DNA of 64,000 bases from Voacanga thouarsii (taxonomy: Eukaryota; Streptophyta; Magnoliopsida; Gentianales; Apocynaceae), in contig JANUWF010003375.1 of assembly GCA_026120185.1 (NCBI GenBank), positions 3,600,736 through 3,664,735 of the forward strand, in the 5' to 3' direction. Under the pieces are notes generated by a model, which ran no database searches, had not been told where the DNA came from, and worked only from the letters and a program-made list of their open reading frames with translations. Numbering within the stretch: the first letter of the stretch is position 1; every line of letters begins with the position of its first letter. Of this stretch, positions 47,161 to 57,529 are shown one piece after another. The position numbers were made by a program, and so were the translations under genes.

Positions 47161-47561
47161 AGTATAGTATCTCATTCTCATCTAGGCTTGTGTTTTAGAT
47201 TATAGCATCCCTTAGATAGGTTTGTGTTTTGTTCTTCCGAATTGTTTAACTGGGATACATGATGTGTTCCATGTGCCTCAATTAAAGAAGTATAAACCTG
47301 GCCCAAATCATGTTCTGAATAAGGAATCATTACTTTTACAGCCTGGCTTGAGTTATGATGAGAAACCGATAAAGATTTTGGAATGAAGTGTGAAGATGTT
47401 ATAGAATTAGCAAATACCTATGGTTAAGGTTCTAGAAGAACATCATGGTATTCAGGATACAATGTGGAAGACAGAGTAATAGGAAGGTAAAAATATCCCA
47501 GTCTACTTTAGAGGTATGATACACTGAATTTTGGGATGAAATTCTTTTAAGGAGGGGAGGA
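47161..47561 (+). pseudogene. Chromovirus pol 3' tail (integrase end and chromodomain region)
   Basis: The text 'gggatacatgatgtgttccatgtgcctcaattaaagaag' (47253-47292) reads IHDVFHV...LKKY, the conserved integrase C-terminal motif also seen at 60250-60290. It is followed by decayed chromodomain-region sequence (a QIPMVKVLEEHHG-like piece near 47410-47450) with several stops, then a PPT (ttttaaggaggggagga, 47545-47561) and the LTR. The rest of pol is missing upstream, where the non-autonomous gypsy element inserted. It belongs to the same broad Tekay/Del-like group as the element at 50830 but is clearly diverged. Confidence 0.82.
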
Positions 47562-49426
47562 TGCAATACTCCTCTAACACTGCTCTTGGTACATGGAGAA
47601 ATGGGTATTGTATGACATTTGCATCAGCATATAGAGCTTTAGAGCATTTACATGTGTGTCTAATTGTTGTGTGTATTTGTGTGTGTGTGTGTGTGTGTAT
47701 TTGATTACGTGGCTTTATTGATATTATAGTTGTGTCAGATGGAGAGTAAGTTATTGGAAACAATTTTGTTATGAGATAGACAGTGTACAGTAACGGAGGG
47801 TGAAGAGAATTTGTTGGAGAATATTCATACAAGAGTTAAAATGGTTTAGTAGGTAAAGCTTGGAATGTATTTCTTGGAGACCAGAGTTCGAATCCAAATT
47901 GGTCTTATTTATTTCCCTTTATTTTCTTCCTTTAGCGGAAAATCCTTGACAAGCCACCACCCTTGAGTTAAATTCCTAAATTCTAGGAGTTTTATTCTCT
48001 GATGAGTTTTGAAGATAAAACTAGGAATTTATCTATTGAATTTCCCGAGTTGCAAAATTATCTTCCACAAATTTAATTACTTAAATGGTCAAAACTTTAT
48101 CTACAAAATAACATCCATATTCATTATTTTAATTTCTATCTAGGTATTAAATACCCCAATCTAGCCACCACCTTGGAGATAGAATTTCTTAAAACCTAGT
48201 TTCCAAGATATTCTAATAGATTTATCCTTTAAAGGAATTTTTGGTATATTTATCTTCTATTAAATCATTGTTAAGCTCACCTAAAACTCCTATAGTTTTT
48301 CATTAAAATTCCAGCCACTATTTTACTCTATTAGCCGTCATTTTTTAGGAGATAAACCTCCATAATTAAATTTTTAAAATTTTAAACATATTAGGATAAA
48401 AACTGATTTATTTTAATTAATTTAATATTTATCTTCTTTTATATATTTCACCCTACTTTTAAGGATAAAATTTGATCTTTTATTTACCCTCTTAGCCGCC
48501 ACCTTCAAAGGGTCTTCTTACCCTGGTAAGACTCCTAATATTTCTACAAGAACTCTCCCAAGATCTAGTGATAAAACCCTATCAAATTATTCTACCAATT
48601 ATTGTAAAAAATCAGAATTTTATTTATATAATACTTTCTCTTTTCTATCTTAAAATGCTGCCATTCTCTCTCTTTGTTTTCTCTTATTTTTGGCCAACAC
48701 AAGGAGAAAACCCTAGCTACAATTTTCTTCTTCTTCTTCCCAAGTAGCCGAAACAATTAGGATTCTCCAAGATAAGGGATAAAACAATACCAAAAAATCT
48801 AGAAGATCCTAGGTTCTTTTATCCATTCTTTGACATTATCTTGTTTTGATTAAACTCTAACTCTTCTAAACCTAGCTAACAATCACCTACCACTACTACT
48901 ACACACACACACGAGATCTCTAAACCAAAACATACAACATTCTTTTGTTTCAACCAAAACACAAAGCATGCCAAAACTCTCTCTAGTTTCAGCCACCTTG
49001 CTTATCACAAAGCAATTCGTCATTTTCCAAGACTTCTTGCTCATCCAAAAAGGTACCAAATAACACTTTGTTCATTGTCAAACATAGCAGTCCAAAGTTT
49101 CTTCTTTGTGCAACATCTCCTCTTCCAAAGAACTGAAACATCAAGGGAAGATCTTTGTTTTGGCTGATACACATATTTGCACTCTCAAACCGTTTGATGT
49201 TTCTTTTCTTCCTTTATTCAAACAAACTCTCTTTAAGGTAACTCTTCTATCCTTACTCTTCTATTCTCTTTTCTTCTCCTATTCTTTTTACCGTTAATGC
49301 CAAATAAGAGGACTGGTCTTCTATTTATCCTCCTACTGTATGGATCTCTTGATTTCAAGGCAAAGGTTATATTTTTCCTTGAGTGGATTCATCCTGAGCT
49401 CAAGGAGGCAGTCTCTAATCGTAGCA
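47562..49426 (+). repeat. Chromovirus 3' LTR, 5' part
   Basis: Starts TGCAATACTCC right after the PPT. It contains a tRNA-like module at 47842-47895 and a (TG)n run near 47680-47698. It is cut at 49427 by a copia LTR. The minus-strand frame at 47832-47503 and the short frames near 49000-49300 are not supported as genes. Confidence 0.75.
47842..47895 (+). promoter_or_regulatory. tRNA-like module with perfect A and B box matches
   Basis: TGGTTTAGTAG (47842-47852) fits the A box and AGTTCGAATCC (47885-47895) fits the B box, with starts 43 bases apart. It lies 280 bp inside the LTR. Confidence 0.72.
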
Positions 49427-50829
49427 TGTACTAGGATATATGCCCTATTAGACTAGATTTTTATTGTAATATTGACTTGTATTAATAAAAGTGTTTTGCT
49501 CAAAAATTATTTGTCAAATCTGCTTTATATTTGTGTACAATTTTAATTGAAAAAGACCTATTATGTTTAAGTAAATTGTTCATATGAATCGAGGTCTTTC
49601 ATAGTAAGGTATGGACCATGGGATACTTAACACATAAACTACAACTCTTAACCAGATGATGAGAATGGGTATCTCATCATGACGAGGCTATTGTGTTATG
49701 AATTTTAAATAGGAAATGGCTTACCATTAGCCAATGAGCAGTCTTCTCATTTCATAACATAAGCGTATTTCAATTACGTAGAACATGACCTGTAATAGTG
49801 GTTTTTAAAAGTATTATGTGATAGAAACTCAAACTACTACTGCTACAGCATGGACTTGTACTTTACAGTTTGAGTATAAGTTGGTGGTCTGACGAAGCTG
49901 GAAGTGTATACTTTGACATACTATAGTTGAAATTCTTTAGAAAGACTAATATACTTGTATGTTGGGGATATGCAACTAGTTAGTCAGGCCAAACTTGTAC
50001 AAGATAGTGTCTATACTATATTACCCCTTGTGGTTATCCAAATGATCTAATTATCCAGGGCCTTGGGGAGCATAACTTGGATATTAGCTTTAGGGTAACT
50101 CTCTTAGATAGCGAAAATATTCAAAGAAGTCATGGATCATTGGACTAGAAGCTTAAAGATGGTCGATGTCTTTTAGAAAGGTGTTAGTACACTCTTTCCT
50201 CTCTAAATGTACGGCGGTGTGTAGAGGGATATTTTAGTCATTTTACCTGTAGGTCGAAGACATAGCTAATGCAGCATTGTCCTAAAGGTCAATATTTTCA
50301 TATGGTGATATTATAAAATATTTAAAATGTAAAATACAACTATTCATATTGTATAGGTATTTTAGTTATTTTAGTAGTCAAGACGATGTGTCTTTTTTGT
50401 CCTCGAAGTAGCCCGCACGTCCTAATTATTTTAGGTCGAGGAAATGGTCACAATAAAAAATGATTTTATTTTATTCAGGAAGTATAACTTATTTTTGGAC
50501 TAGAATAAAATAAAAGAACGTGAGAAATTAAATTTATTATCTAGTTTAATTGGTTAATTAATTATTTAGGGTCTAAGTCTAGATTAAATAATTAAAAAAT
50601 TAACCTAAGCTAACTAGTTAATAAAAGGGTTAAATAATTATTTTAGTTCATTTGAGCTCATTAATTATTTATTGGGTTATTTTAATAGGCCCAGAAAATA
50701 AATAATTAATGGTTATTATTTTAGGCTCAGGGTCTAAAGAAAATAATAAATTAATTTTAGCCCAATAGTATGGACTAAAGGGTTATTTTGATTCATGGAA
50801 TAGAAGAGTTAAGACATAGCCAAACCTCT
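49427..50829 (+). repeat. Copia LTR, cut by the chromovirus insertion
   Basis: Starts TGTACTAGGATATATGCCC and matches in reverse the LTR 25662-27539: 'aaccagatgatgagaatgg', 'ccattagccaatgagcag', 'taagttggtggtctgacgaagctgg', 'attaattatttattgggtt'. Relative to that ~1.88 kb copy about 0.5 kb is missing at 50829, where the chromovirus starts. No pol adjoins it on the left. Confidence 0.78.
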
Positions 50830-51102
50830 TGTGAAACCCCAGTCAAAACCAACCTTAGAGTAAGGGGGTTGGGATGCATATCATAAATTATTGCATGTTT
50901 AAATATATTTTTAAATGATTTTCTAGGCTTTGGATTTGAGTTTTATTGTCTTGGAGGCTTGTTGGTGAGTATTGAGTGAGAAGGGCAAAATGATAATTTT
51001 TGCTTTAGGTGAAAATAGGAAAATAGCTTGAGGATTGAATAGAAAATATATATATATATATTTTTATTTTTTTTTGATAGAAAATAAGAACAAGAGTTGT
51101 TG

Positions 51103-51158
51103 TGGTGTAGCGGTTAGAGCTTTGAAAATTAATTCTTGAGATCTTGGGTTCAAATTCC
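51103..51158 (+). promoter_or_regulatory. tRNA-like module, A and B boxes (5' LTR)
   Basis: TGGTGTAGCGG (51103-51113) is a full A-box match. GGTTCAAATTCC (51147-51158) is a B box with one extra base. It is 273 bp inside the LTR, and the 3' LTR keeps the same module. Confidence 0.7.
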
Positions 51159-52796
51159 ATCATAGGAGCTTTAGCTTGGTTAAATTTTGTTTTTGCTTGG
51201 GAAGTAATAATTTCGGCTTTATGTGCTTAGAGTAGGGTAGTGATGTTGTCCTAAGAGAGACATGTTAGGAGTATCTTCATTCTACACCTTTGCCCTACTC
51301 GAATTTCCTAAGAGCAACTCATTTTTTCTTAATATTTGATTTTCCTTATTTCTCAACTCTTTAGTTTGATCAAGTTGTTCTAGCCATTTTCTTTCCAAAA
51401 ATTTCAGTAAAGTGTTGTAGCATTGTAGGATCAAAATGTCTTAGTGAAAGACTTCTTATGGTCTGAAAATGTGGAAAAGTTGTAGGAGATTCCAAGAGGA
51501 TAAAACCCTCTAGTGAACTTGCTAAAAATTCACTCTAGCTAGGTTCATCTTCCTTCTTGGAATGAGCTGAAATTTTCCAGCTTATTGTGCCTTCAAGGTG
51601 TCGAGATTCTTAGCTAACATTCCCTCCCAAATTCTGCCAAAAAAATGGTCTTTTGGATCAACTTACAACTTGAATTTCTTGGCCATTTTCGGACTGCCCA
51701 AAGATGGAGCGAAACCAGGAAAAATTCCTGTACAAATCGCAACTTTGAGAGTCCAAAACCAAGCTGTTTTATTCTAGATTTTGTTCAGCACCTTAGCCAT
51801 GTTTTCCCTCCATGAAGAAGGCTAGAAACCAGCCTTGAAAGCCCCTGAAATTCCCCTTCAAACTCTCTGCAAGTTGGCTGGAAAATGGCAGCCGAAAAAC
51901 TGTCCAGGAATTTCAGCTCAGCGAAAATTCTGTGCAGTCCACTGTCCAGCTTTGTTTCCTAATTCACTTCCAGCTGAAACCCCATCCTTGTTCTGTATAA
52001 ACTTCCCTTAAACCTCCAATAACTGAACTCCATTATTCACCTTAAGCTTCTACACAAAATTCAGACATGGCTGCCCGAAAATCTCTCCAACAAATCCCTG
52101 CAATCATGCTTGATTGATTACCAAATTTCCAGCCACCATAGTTTAGCAACCTTCCATAATGTATCCCTCAAATAACCAGACGTTTTCTCCACCATTATGC
52201 ACCTTGTTTTCGGCCACCATAAGATACCTTAAACCAGCTTTCATCCCACCGAAATTCTGCTCAAAATAGTCGGCCATGGCAGACTTCCAAAGCTCTCCAA
52301 TAATCAAGATATTCTAGGATATTTAGTTTTCAAATTTGCTTCATAAAAATATTCTTCAAGGATTTTAACAACTAGACTTTCCTTTTCCCTTCCAAATCAG
52401 AGAACCATCTTCCTAAACCCTACAAAAAAATTTGGCAACCCTAGTTCTCACAGAATTTTGGCTGCTGCAAATCAAATTCTCTCAAATTCCTTCAACCTTC
52501 AAGAACACACACAATACACCAAGAACACCTACTCCTTCCTTTCACCTAATACCCCTCCAAACCACTTCAGACCTTCTCTAAAATCTCTAGATCAGACCTA
52601 CTCACTGTTGTGAGTCCATCAACACCATTCTTAACATCAAACTCCACAAAACAACTCGCTAGTTCGGATCAAAACCAGAAAATTGTGTGAAGGTTCAAGA
52701 ACACCTTCAAGGTAGGTTTGTTCTAACAACTTCATCTTCTCCAATTTTGATCTCTAGTGAAAATATATATGAATAAACATACTAATGGTCTCTCTC

Positions 52797-52967
52797 TCTC
52801 TCTCTCTCATGGCCGAAACTCTCTCTCTTCGCCGGATGGCTTCTTCTTCCATGGCCATGCTTCCTCCATCTTCCTTGGACGATTTTAGGCATCTAGGAGT
52901 TGAGAACCATTCTAAACTCCTTCAAGGTATTCATCAACCAAGTAAGTCCCTTCAATCTTTCTTTTAA
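52797..52967 (+). other. Small ORF in the LTR after a TC run, next to splice-donor-like sites
   Basis: An open stretch containing MAETLSLRRMASSSMAMLPP follows a (TC)10 run and ends at TAA 52965-52967; the 3' LTR has the same ORF to 62654 with small changes. Donor-like sites flank it: ttcaaggtaggt near 52705 and ccaagtaagt near 52940. In the solo LTR the aligned minus-strand region keeps the ccatggccatg start context and donor-like sites but not the ORF. It could be an upstream ORF or the 5' exon of a spliced leader; no known domain. Confidence 0.35.
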
Positions 52968-55164
52968 ACAGATTCATGTCTCTAGGATGATTATGATAGA
53001 AGGTGGATTGTAATAGGATTAAGTATGTATTGCTGAGATTGAAGCATGAATATATGTATGATTGTGAAGGAGATGGGATTTATGTATGGAAGGATTATCT
53101 TGGTTGATTGTATGATGATTTGAGGTTTGATGCATGTTACCATGTCAAAGGTCGTATTTATGGTGAAGTATGCTAGAGATTATGTCACCTTTGGTGAATA
53201 GGATTTATATTCATGTTTGATTATTGAAGCTATGATCATATTTATGCTAGTAGAGGTTAGATAATGTCTTGATAAATTTAGATCTATACTTGTACGCATG
53301 ATTTGGATGATTTGATGAATTAAAGGATTGTATATGTTCATGATTGTGAATAGCCATGGAAATATGATCATGACCTAGTTGTCCCGAAGCTAAATTTTAT
53401 CTCTTCAAATAAAATATTTAATATTATGATTTTTGGCTAGTAATTTCGAAAAAACCCTAAGAAGGGTAGAATTGGATTATTATATATATTAAGGTTATTT
53501 TAGTCAAATAAATAATAGCTCTTACTAAAAATAAAAGATATAGATATTATATAAAGTAATGAAACAACTAAAGCTTTTATGAAAATAATCATAATTATTA
53601 AAATACTTATTATTATAAATTTAATTATTATCTTTTAATCAAAGCCTATTAATACATTATTTATTATTTTTCAAGCAAGACACATTAAAATTCATTTTTA
53701 ACTAACTTTGGTTATCAATTATTTTCTAACAGCAAAATTATTAATAAATCATTATTTTTCCTAAAAACCACCTAAGACTCTTCATCAAATAAACTCTAAA
53801 TTTTCTTAGCAATATTTAAATCTTTAACTTATTAGTACTTATTTCCCAAAATAGTAATTATCTTAAATATCAAATTACCATTAGCTTATAAACCTATTTA
53901 ATTGTTGTTTGGCCTTAAAGCTTAGGACACTAGGATCATGATAGTAGTGAGTGGAGTTAATTTAAAATTGAGGAAGTGGATTGTGGCTTGAGATTGATTG
54001 TTGTTTGTTTTTATCATGCGGGGTTAGGTCAGCTGTTGGAGACCTATTGTTGTGAGCGAGGATCAGGTAAGCTCCTGCATAAAACCTGATTGATGAAAAG
54101 TGTTAAATTATGGCAAGCCAAATGTACAGTGCATGGACACTCATTTTTGTAAAGGCAATTGAGGGTTGTCTCCTGTTTTATTTCCAATAAATGATTCATT
54201 TGAAAATTAATAGGCAGATTTACTCAAATTTAAAACTCTTTCTAAAACTATTTTTGACAAAGATTTTGGAAACCCTTAATTGCCATGTTCCAGTGGAACT
54301 GTGTTTTGTTCATTTTTCCCAAGTGGGATACATCACGTTGAGTACTCAATAAGGGTGGACTGCTAGGGCTAGTCTTTGAAGGGTTAGGGTAAGCCTCTCA
54401 GTAGGTAGCCACCTCTGAGGGATGAGTCCTTCCTGGATGAGATGTCAGTCCAGTAGGTCGTGCCGGTCCGAGCTAGCAATTTATTTTATTTCAGTCAAGT
54501 GACTGTGTTTTGCTGGAATAGACACCCGGTTGTTGTTGGGTATAGAGAAGAAGGAGTATCTTGCTCGGTAGGCCGATCACCTACCTGTTGTCAGTTTGCA
54601 CAAAGTGTCGGTATTATGACCAGTTATGGGGCCCAACGTGTGGTAACCCATAATCATTTATTTCGAGTGGTTGATTTTATTGATTATGTATTCTTGGAAA
54701 AGCCAAAACACCACTCTTGCTTTTGACTAATGTTTATTGCTTGCCAGTAATTCTTTTGTAAAGATTTCATACTTTGCATCCACGAACTGATTTCACTGAA
54801 CACCCAAAGCACACACGGACTTACTGAGATTTTTATCTCATCACCCGTTTTACCATGATTTCAGGTCGATCCTGCTGTGGGGATGAATAGCTAGATTAAA
54901 CCTGCTTTGGAAAATTTTCTAATAAATTATTTTTGTGTAATATTTTGGGGAGATGAGAGTGGATAAATTTTATTACGGATTTGTTTTCGTATTTTGGGAA
55001 TTACTCTTGGATTGATATGTATTTTGGGATGTAATAAATTTTAAGTTCAAGTATCATTTATATTCCGCTATTTCATTTGTGTGACCTAGTTATAAAGACC
55101 CCTTGTCCTTTGGACAGGGCGACATCCCCGGCCCTGCCGGGCCTAGGTAGCGGGGTGTTACAAG

Positions 55165-55176
55165 TGGTATCAGAGC
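55165..55176 (+). promoter_or_regulatory. Primer-binding site, initiator tRNA-Met
   Basis: tggtatcagagc is an exact complement of the 3' end of plant tRNA-iMet, two bases after the LTR. Confidence 0.95.
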
Positions 55177-55260
55177 CTAGGTTTAGGCAAATAATGATTG
55201 TATGCGTGTTATTTATTTAAGTTCAAATCTTTATCTAACCTATCCTATTGATGTTGTTGG

Positions 55261-55587
55261 ATGCTTAGGATGCTTAGGACCACGAGGAAAGAGCAACAGT
55301 GACACCCGCCTATCCCTATATACTCGGAGGACCTTCCAGTTCCCCAGCCTGCCCCTCAGCCTGTTATCCCTATGGAGGATAGCAGTGAGGGCGTGGTCCA
55401 AATCATTGAGCCACCCCCAATTCTGGTGATAGACATAAGCTCTGACGGTGAGGATGAGGTGATGATAGTGGAGCCTGAACCCCACCCTCCTATTCCCGAG
55501 ATGGACTTAGCAGCAAATAGTGATGACCCGGGGGAGATAGACTATGAGTCTCCACCTAGGCCTTCTTTCCTCCCTTATTCCAGCTGA
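55261..55587 (+). pseudogene. Acidic, proline-rich leader ORF between primer site and gag
   Basis: A 108-codon frame from ATG 55261 to TGA 55585-55587 has one internal TGA (codon 14, near 55300); after it the frame restarts at ATG 55372. It reads HPPIPIYSEDLPVPQPAPQP, then acidic runs such as IDISSDGEDEVMIVEPEPHP and AANSDDPGEIDYESPP. It has no zinc finger, membrane segment or known fold. Chromovirus gag starts at 55976, so this is separate from gag. A similar acidic 'PPIPPLP...ESEPEPKEPEQESEDE' piece occupies the same place in the diverged element at 32405-32551, which argues it is a real family feature. Function unknown. Confidence 0.6.
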
Positions 55588-55975
55588 GTTGAGCCCGGGA
55601 AGATTTCTAGGTGCCCTGGATAGGAGCCAGTGGAAGGATTTGCTAGCAGGGTTGAGGTAGATTTTTCCAAGAACTCTGGGGGATGGTTGTATGAGGCTGA
55701 TGATGAGGGTTCTGATGAGGATTAGAGGACTAGGAGTTCTTTTGATTTGGATGTTATTTGTTTATTGTTTTTCGAGAACTTTTATGTCAAGGATTTTTAA
55801 TTCTGCTTTCTATCAAGATTTCAAATCTATGCAAGTCCATTTCTGAAAGAGAATTTATTCCTTAGCTAAAATTACATCTGCTTTCCATTTACATCTATTT
55901 GACAGTGCATGCAAGTACAACTAAAATGATTTGAACCTTACATGCATACACTTATCATTTGGGGTGTGGTTTAGA

Positions 55976-57097
55976 ATGGCACCAAAGTGTCGTGCAGCCT
56001 CAACAGCTGGAAGAGTTCTAGAAGCCGATCAAGTGGCACCGGAAGTGGAAACAGCCCAGGTGCAGGCACCCAACCGGGGTGAAGGGAACAGTCAGAATAT
56101 GGGATCGAGGTCTGAAGTTCCTATTGATGTGACCATGGGCCAGGCGTTCAGCAAGATGGCCGAGATTTTGCAGTCAATGACCGAGCGACGGAACCCTCGG
56201 GGTGAGAACGAGGCCTTAGAGAGGTTCTTGAAGTTTTAGCCGCCCGTCTTCCTGGGCGAAGAAGAACAAGATCAAAAGGTAGAGTAGTGGGTTGAGCAGT
56301 TGGAGGACATATTCGCGACGCTCTAGTACACCGAGGAGCGGATGGTTAAGTTTACAGCTTTCCGATTGAGAGGACCAGCTCGGGCATAGTGGCAGCGGGT
56401 CCAAGACGACTGGGAGATGGACGAGCAGGAATGGACATGGTCCAACTTCGTTGAAGCCTTCAGGGCTGAATACATCCCACAGTGGATTGTGGAGAAGCGA
56501 GAGGACGAATTCCAAAATCTGAGGCAGGGAAGCATGTCGGTAGCCCAGTACGTGGCCCGGTTCACTCAGTTGTCCAAATACTGCAAGCAGTTGGTGGACA
56601 CCGAACAGAACAGGACGAGGCAGTTCGTCAAGGGGCTGAGACCGGAATTGCGGAGAGCATTGGCACCTGCTCCACCGACAACCTATTCGGGGGCTATAGA
56701 CGCAGCTACATGAATGGAAAATGAGGATCACAGCAGGATGGCGGCAAAAACCTTCCAACCGCCGAGACAGCCGCAAGGTCACTTTCCGAGACCGCAACCC
56801 CACAAGCGCCCCGCCAATCACCAATGGCAAAATCGGGGGAAGCAAGCCCGGACAGCATCAGGTGGACCTGCCCCGAATCTCCCATCATGCAGGTAGTGTG
56901 GAAAGAAAGGCCACACCGAGAGGAATTGTTGGTCCAAGGGTGGAGAAAGAAAGTGCTATCACTGTGCTAACCCGAACTACCTGATGAGCGCCTGCCCCAA
57001 ATTGCACCGCGTCGGGCAACGAAACCCGGCTTAGAACCCGGGGCCCAACCGAGCCAACCCCATGGAAGTATCCGAGAGTGGAGCACCGAAGCCATAA
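55976..57097 (+). pseudogene. Gag portion: capsid domain and two zinc knuckles
   Basis: The retrotransposon Gag core is seen at EWTWSNFVEAFRAEYIPQWI (about 56431-56490), FQNLRQGSMSVAQYVARFTQ and RQFVKGLRPELRRAL. The first CCHC knuckle (56888-56929) has cysteines and histidine in place but a TAG inside it. The second (56954-56995) is CYHC....Y....C, with tyrosine where the zinc-binding histidine belongs, a single C-to-T change. Gag assembles the particle and the knuckles bind element RNA. Confidence 0.92.
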
Positions 57098-57529
57098 GTG
57101 AAGGCCAAGGTATTCGCTCTCAACAGAGAGGAAGTTGGGGCCGATGCAGCGGTGGTAGAAGGTACATTCACTATTCAAGGACGTTCTGTTAATGCTTTGA
57201 TTGATCCTGGCTCTACTCATTCATATATAAATAAGTTGTATGCATGTCATTTGGGTTGGGATGGAATGGAGCTACCTTTTATTTTAGAGGTAAGCACACC
57301 TCTGGGGAAAATGGTGCAAGCGGATTGGTATGTAAAAGAGTGTAAAGTTAATGTGGGGAAAGAAAGTTTGGAGGGGGATTTGATAGTGTTAGACCTTGAG
57401 GATTATGACTTGATTTTGGGGATGGATTGGTTAGCCAAGCATGGGGCTAGGGTAGACTGTAAAAAGTTCATCAGACCAGGTTGTGATGTATTGGAATTTA
57501 ATGGCAAGAGGGTGAGAGAATGTAAGTAG
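57098..57529 (+). pseudogene. Aspartic protease portion
   Basis: FTIQGRSVNALIDPGSTHSY places the catalytic aspartate at 57203, with the usual D-[PS]-G-[ST] core intact. YDLILGMDWLAKHGARVDC (about 57405-57462) is the conserved C-terminal motif. A TAG at 57527 ends this stretch. The protease would cleave Gag-Pol. Confidence 0.92.

Larger units (their letters stand above)
50830..55162 (+). repeat. 5' LTR of the chromovirus (4,333 bp)
   Basis: Starts TGTGAAACCCC and ends GGTGTTACA. It contains a tRNA-like module (51103-51158), a TC run and small ORF (52789-52967), a conserved gccacctctgagg...ggtccgagctagca block (54372-54479) and the conserved terminal block (about 55085-55162). Confidence 0.94.

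Noticed and set aside
51103..51158. A functional tRNA gene
   Set aside because: Only the A and B boxes are clear. The acceptor stem and a normal cloverleaf are not apparent, so it is listed as a tRNA-like module.
56216..56845. 209-codon minus-strand open frame
   Set aside because: It lies opposite the chromovirus gag, whose plus-strand reading is clearly the real one; the antisense frame is a composition effect.
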